A DNA stretch of 9,082 nucleotides from Pseudomonadota bacterium (GTDB lineage Bacteria; Pseudomonadota; Gammaproteobacteria; Arenicellales; Poriferihabitantaceae). The stretch spans positions 1-9,082 of the forward strand of contig JAAELZ010000476.1 of assembly GCA_024226105.1 (NCBI GenBank), given 5' to 3'. The notes below the pieces were generated by a model. The model made no database searches, had not been told where the DNA came from, and saw only the letters and a program-made list of their open reading frames with translations. Made by a program: the position numbers and the translations under genes. Positions within the stretch are counted from its first letter, which is position 1. Each line of letters starts with the position of its first letter. Shown here in pieces: positions 5,780 through 9,082 of the stretch.

Positions 5780-6496
5780 CTATACGCCCAGGTACTGTTT
5801 GTGTATCTCCGGATGTGTGGCCAGCTCTTCGGAACTGCCCTGATAGACAATTCTTCCTTTAGATATTATAAGGTTACGCTCGGCCACACGAAGCAGAGAA
5901 TTGATTTCTTTGTCGACGATGATGCTGGCAATGCCTGTTTCCGAAATGGTTTTAATTACCGACCAGATCTCCTTGCGTATCAGAGGGGCCAGGCCTTCGG
6001 TGGCCTCATCGAGGATAATCAGATCGGGATTCGTCATCAGCGCCCGACCAAATGTCAGCATTTGCTGCTCGCCCCCGGAAAGCTGATTACCCATGTGATG
6101 GCGTCTTTCGTCGATACGCGGAAAGGTCTCGAATACCCGCTCCAGTGTCCAGTCACGATTGCCGCTGACGCCGGGCCGTTCTGCCATAATCAGATTTTCC
6201 AGCACAGATAAGGTTGGGAAAATCCCGCGATTTTCCGGTACATAGGCTATACCCTGGCGAATGATACGGTGCGTAGGGTCGCCGGTCATGTCTTTGCCAT
6301 TGATGAGTACCTTACCGTCGCTGGGCGGTGTCAGGCCAAGTATGGATCTTAAGGTCGTGGTTTTTCCCATGCCGTTGCGCCCCAGTAAACTGAGGGTTTC
6401 TCCGGGATAAACCGTGAGGTCGATGCCGTGAAGAATATGACTGGCGCCATAATAGGTGTGCAGGCCTCTGGCTTCAATAAACGGTACCCTGCTCAT
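5780..6496 (-). CDS. Branched-chain-type ABC transporter ATPase, LivF-like
   Basis: This 238-residue nucleotide-binding subunit of a LivFGHM-type importer sits on the cytoplasmic face of the membrane and hydrolyses ATP to drive uptake. It has Walker A GRNGMGKTT (39-47), a VPENRGIFP segment at the Q-loop (86-94), signature LSGGEQ (139-144) and Walker B LIILDE (159-164). The switch region reads IIVDKE rather than a His-containing H-loop; LivF subunits commonly lack that His (VEQN), so this is not a defect. The ATG overlaps the LivG stop (ATGA), with GAGG just upstream. The cupin gene follows after 47 bases. Linkage with an aromatic acyl-CoA ligase suggests the cargo is an aromatic carboxylate rather than an amino acid. 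Subunit identity is secure and substrate is inferred. Confidence 0.92.
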   Translation of the reverse strand: MSRVPFIEARGLHTYYGASHILHGIDLTVYPGETLSLLGRNGMGKTTTLRSILGLTPPSDGKVLINGKDMTGDPTHRIIRQGIAYVPENRGIFPTLSVLENLIMAERPGVSGNRDWTLERVFETFPRIDERRHHMGNQLSGGEQQMLTFGRALMTNPDLIILDEATEGLAPLIRKEIWSVIKTISETGIASIIVDKEINSLLRVAERNLIISKGRIVYQGSSEELATHPEIHKQYLGV

Positions 6497-7254
6497 GCCT
6501 CGTCCTCATCTTCACCCAGGTAGGCTTCGTTCACGGCTTTACTATTACGAATTTGTTCAACGCTGCCGGTCTCCAGTATTTTGCCATTTACCATAACGGT
6601 GAGTTTTTGCGCGATGGAAAAAACGGCATCCATATCGTGCTCGATCAATATCAGGGTATGGTTCCCGGCCAGTTTCTTGAGCAGTGTTATGATTCGCGCT
6701 GATTCGTCCGGCCCCATGCCCGCCAGGGGCTCGTCCAGCAACAACAGCTGCGGGTCGGTCGCCAGCATCATGCCGATCTCAAGCTGGCGCTGTTCCCCAT
6801 AGCTCATTTGTGAGGCCACGGTGTGCCGACGGTCAAACAGGCCGCAATCATGCAGTGCTTTCTCGGCCCGGTCGCGCACCCTGTCGTAGCGCCTGGCGGG
6901 GCGTATGAAACGCATACAGCTTGACAGACGAGACTGGGACGCCAGCCAGCAGTTTTGCAGGCAGCTAAAATCCGCAAAAATGTTCGTTTTCTGGTAACTG
7001 CGGCCAACCCCCAATTGCGAAATCTTGTTCGGCGGGAGCCTGGTTATATCCTGATCATTAAAAAGAATACTGCCGGAAGTGGTATCTATATCACCGGACA
7101 GCAGGTTAATAAGCGTTGTTTTGCCTGCCCCGTTGGGGCCTATTATGGCGTGTACCTGGTTGCGTTGAAATTGCAGGTTTACGTGGTTAACAGCCGCCAG
7201 TGCTCCAAATGAGCGACATAAATCCCGGGTTTCAAGTATGAGTTCAGATGTCAT
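6493..7254 (-). CDS. Branched-chain-type ABC transporter ATPase, LivG-like
   Basis: This 253-residue protein is the second ATPase of the importer, pairing with the LivF-like subunit as a heterodimer. It has Walker A GPNGAGKTT (39-47), signature MSYGEQ (150-155, the usual LivG-style variant of LSGGQ), Walker B LLLLDE (170-175) and the H-loop histidine H206 in LIEHDM. DEPLAGMGPDES after Walker B is typical of LivG. Residues 105-125 are unusually rich in Arg, Cys and Ser compared with the rest and form the variable insert of LivG proteins. The ATG at 7254 has GGGAG four bases upstream and overlaps the permease gene by 11 bases; the stop overlaps the LivF start by 4. Identity is secure. Confidence 0.93.
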   Translation of the reverse strand: MTSELILETRDLCRSFGALAAVNHVNLQFQRNQVHAIIGPNGAGKTTLINLLSGDIDTTSGSILFNDQDITRLPPNKISQLGVGRSYQKTNIFADFSCLQNCWLASQSRLSSCMRFIRPARRYDRVRDRAEKALHDCGLFDRRHTVASQMSYGEQRQLEIGMMLATDPQLLLLDEPLAGMGPDESARIITLLKKLAGNHTLILIEHDMDAVFSIAQKLTVMVNGKILETGSVEQIRNSKAVNEAYLGEDEDEA

Positions 7255-8263
7255 CCGGGCTCCCGGGTTTGCCTTCGGTCAAACCTTCCGGATCCGTGGC
7301 GGGGTTATCGAATTTTCCAGCAAGGTCTTCAATTAAGCCGGCAATACCACGCGGTAAAAACAGCACCACGGCGATGACAAAAACGCCCATCAGCAGCATC
7401 CAGTGTTCAGTTAGTTCCTGAAACCAGTCCTGCAAAAATATCATCGCGAAAGCACCCAGGATGGCACCGTACAAGGTACCGATTCCCCCCAGGATCACCA
7501 TCATCAAGATCAATCCGGATTCGTGCCAGCCCAGGTGTCCGGGGCTCACAATGCCGCCGTGCAAGCCTTCGAGGAAGCCTGCAAGGCCGCCAATGGAGCC
7601 GGCGATGACAAAGCTCGTCAACTTGTAACGAAAGGTGGGGTAGCCAAGGGCCCGGGTGCGGTTTTCGTTGGCGCGTATTCCCTGAATGACCTGCCCAAAA
7701 GGCGATGCCAGCAACATGCGCAGCAGGAAATAGACCAGCAACATGCAAACCAGGATGAAATAATACAAAACAGTATGATTATCGAGGTTCAGCAGGGTTA
7801 TCGAGCCCAGGCTGACGGTGGGTTTGTAAAATATAAAGATGCCGTCCGAGCCTCCAAGATCCGCATTTTCATTGAAGTAAAAATACAGCATCTGCGCAAA
7901 TGCGAGCGTAATCATAATGAAGTAAATGCCACTGGTACGCACCGAAAACCAGCCTATGACGAGCGCCGCAAGCGAGGCGCCCAGTATGCAAAAAGGAAGT
8001 GCCAGCCAGATACTTGCCGCCTGAGATTCGGGTGTAATGATCGCCAATAAATAGCCTGCCAGCCCATAATAGGCGGCATGACCAAAACTCACCAGCCCGG
8101 TGTATCCTATGAGCAAATCCAGGCTCATGGCGAGAATGCCGAAAATCATCATATTCATGACCAGGCCGACATAAAAATGCTCGCCCACCCATGGAAATAC
8201 CGCCAGCGACAGCACGCTGATTATCAATAAAAATCGAATCAGAAGCGATGATCTGGTGTTCAT
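7244..8263 (-). CDS. Branched-chain-type ABC transporter permease, LivM-like
   Basis: This 339-residue polytopic inner-membrane protein forms one half of the translocation path of the importer. The family hallmark LLIGYTGLVSFGHAAYYGL is at 50-68. The cytoplasmic coupling segment GIRANENRTRALGYPTFRYK lies in the second half, followed by IAGSIGGLAGFLEGL and the hydrophobic block GLILMMVILGGIGTLYGAIL. Many hydrophobic segments run through most of the chain, and the end is a short polar tail (GKPGSPDDI). I chose the ATG at 8263, which makes a 4-base ATGA overlap with the upstream permease stop. An in-frame upstream start at 8296 would add eleven residues lying inside that gene and is less likely. 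The length is normal for LivM. Identity is secure; an aromatic-acid cargo is inferred from the operon. Confidence 0.93.
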   Translation of the reverse strand: MNTRSSLLIRFLLIISVLSLAVFPWVGEHFYVGLVMNMMIFGILAMSLDLLIGYTGLVSFGHAAYYGLAGYLLAIITPESQAASIWLALPFCILGASLAALVIGWFSVRTSGIYFIMITLAFAQMLYFYFNENADLGGSDGIFIFYKPTVSLGSITLLNLDNHTVLYYFILVCMLLVYFLLRMLLASPFGQVIQGIRANENRTRALGYPTFRYKLTSFVIAGSIGGLAGFLEGLHGGIVSPGHLGWHESGLILMMVILGGIGTLYGAILGAFAMIFLQDWFQELTEHWMLLMGVFVIAVVLFLPRGIAGLIEDLAGKFDNPATDPEGLTEGKPGSPDDI

Positions 8264-9082
8264 GAGGCTCGACCAAACAGGCCCTGAGGCCGCCACATCA
8301 GGATTAAAGCCATGGTGGCGTATACGGACATGGCGGCAAATTCCGGGAACAGTACTTTGCCGAAGGTATCGGCAAGGCCTACGATCATGGCGCCTACAAA
8401 TGCGCCTTTCACGGACCCGATACCGCCTATAACAACGACCACAAAGGAAATAATCAGGATATGGTCACCCATGCCCGGATACACCGAACTCACGGGCGCA
8501 CCAATCATGCCGGCAAAGGCCGCCAGAGCCGCACCCGCACTAAATACCACGGCAAAAAAGTAATTTATATTGATCCCCAGGGATTGCACCATTTCCCGAT
8601 CTACGGAGCCGGCCCGAATGATCATGCCAAGCCGGGTGCGCGCGATAACAAAATACATCCCGGCGGCCACCAGCATGCATACCACGGATATAAACAGGCG
8701 GTATACCGGGTACGCCTGGGTATCGGTCAGCCTTATGGAACCTTCCAGGATCCCCGGAACGGGTACACTGTAAAAATCGGAACCCCAGAGGATTTTCTGC
8801 ATTTCGTTCAGAATTAAAATCAGGCCGTAGGTGAGTAACACCTGGTATAAATGATCCCGGTGATATAAGCGGGCGATAGCCAGGCGCTCAACCACATAAC
8901 CCATCGCCAGCATGATGGGTAAACCCAATAAAACGGCAAGGAAATAGTTGTCGACTATGCCTGTGAGCCAGTAAACCAGATAGGCGCCGAACATAAAAAA
9001 AGCGCCGTGTGCCAGGTTAATGATGCCCATAATACCGAACACCAGGGTAAGGCCACTGGCGACCAGGAATAGTAAAAACCCA
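8260..9082 (-). CDS. Branched-chain-type ABC transporter permease, LivH-like (N-terminus beyond window)
   Basis: This partial gene encodes at least 273 residues of the second membrane subunit, partner of the LivM-like permease. The frame remains open to the right edge, so the true start lies outside the window. An internal GTG at 9042 is not the start, because the residues before it (GLTLVFGIMGIINLAHGAF across that point) are the conserved first part of LivH proteins. Another family mark is the coupling segment GMIIRAGSVDREMVQSLGIN, followed by a Gly-rich membrane region (VVVVIGGIGSVKGAFVGAM). Only the first membrane segment, at most, seems to be missing. The stop overlaps the LivM ATG (ATGA at 8263-8260). 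The substrate-binding protein and the promoter of this operon are not visible and may lie upstream, beyond position 9082. Confidence 0.92.
   Translation of the reverse strand, partial: GFLLFLVASGLTLVFGIMGIINLAHGAFFMFGAYLVYWLTGIVDNYFLAVLLGLPIMLAMGYVVERLAIARLYHRDHLYQVLLTYGLILILNEMQKILWGSDFYSVPVPGILEGSIRLTDTQAYPVYRLFISVVCMLVAAGMYFVIARTRLGMIIRAGSVDREMVQSLGININYFFAVVFSAGAALAAFAGMIGAPVSSVYPGMGDHILIISFVVVVIGGIGSVKGAFVGAMIVGLADTFGKVLFPEFAAMSVYATMALILMWRPQGLFGRAS

Noticed and set aside
5780..6496. LivF-like ATPase lacking an H-loop histidine as a possible dead ATPase
   Set aside because: LivF-type subunits commonly lack that His, and Walker A, signature and Walker B are intact, so there is no sign of inactivation.
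7523..8050. A 175-codon open frame on the + strand within the LivM-like gene
   Set aside because: It is antisense to a clear permease. Its translation is rich in charged and polar residues without any domain pattern, as expected from the complement of membrane-protein codons.
8264..8296. An upstream start at 8296 for the LivM-like permease
   Set aside because: It would overlap the LivH-like gene by 37 bases. The ATG at 8263 gives the 4-base overlap used at other junctions in this operon, and a normal LivM N-terminus.
1..9082. Search for defence systems, prophage genes, transposases, CRISPR arrays, tRNA or rRNA
   Set aside because: No repeat-spacer pattern, integrase or transposase motif, terminal inverted repeat or RNA gene was seen by eye. 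Essentially all of the sequence is explained by the metabolic and transport genes listed.

Overview
The window looks like a chromosomal segment of a proteobacterium of moderate GC content, probably a gammaproteobacterium, although the lineage call is only an inference from protein style. It is devoted to aromatic-acid and 2-oxoacid metabolism. No RNA gene, CRISPR array, insertion sequence or phage gene was seen, and no gene-free stretch exceeds 300 bases. Gene density is high, with many start/stop overlaps.

The left part (1-2727, + strand) is a compact five-gene unit. It holds the C-terminal part of a 2-oxoacid (probably 2-oxoglutarate):acceptor oxidoreductase alpha subunit (korA, cut by the window edge), the complete beta subunit (korB), a ferritin-like four-helix protein with an incomplete diiron motif, a methylmalonyl-CoA-epimerase-like VOC protein lacking the usual central His-His, and an 86-residue protein of unknown function. 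Three of the four junctions are 4-base ATGA or GTGA overlaps, so these genes are probably one translationally coupled operon. Next (2822-3100, + strand) comes a free-standing parvulin, ppiC, with a possible promoter of its own.

A 73-base convergent gap with a perfect 8-bp inverted repeat separates this from the right part (3174-9082, - strand), which is a long aromatic-acid uptake and activation operon. Read in transcription order it has a LivH-type permease (cut at the right edge), a LivM-type permease, LivG- and LivF-type ATPases, a cupin related to the DUF4863/PnbB family, a benzoate-CoA ligase-family enzyme, and a 4-hydroxybenzoyl-CoA-type thioesterase. The permease and ATPase genes overlap by 4 to 11 bases. 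The periplasmic binding protein that would complete the importer is not in the window and may lie beyond the right edge.

A working model is that an aromatic carboxylate is imported by the branched-chain-type ABC system and trapped as its CoA thioester by the ligase. The thioesterase would release CoA from dead-end thioesters, and the cupin would have an auxiliary role that is not yet clear. The 2-oxoacid oxidoreductase would yield low-potential electrons (reduced ferredoxin). In Thauera-type anaerobic aromatic degraders such an enzyme feeds benzoyl-CoA reductase, but no ring reductase or benzoyl-CoA epoxidase is visible here. Whether ring cleavage is aerobic or anaerobic cannot be decided from this window. 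The least explained parts are the three genes after korB, the cupin, and the altered substrate-pocket positions of the ligase.
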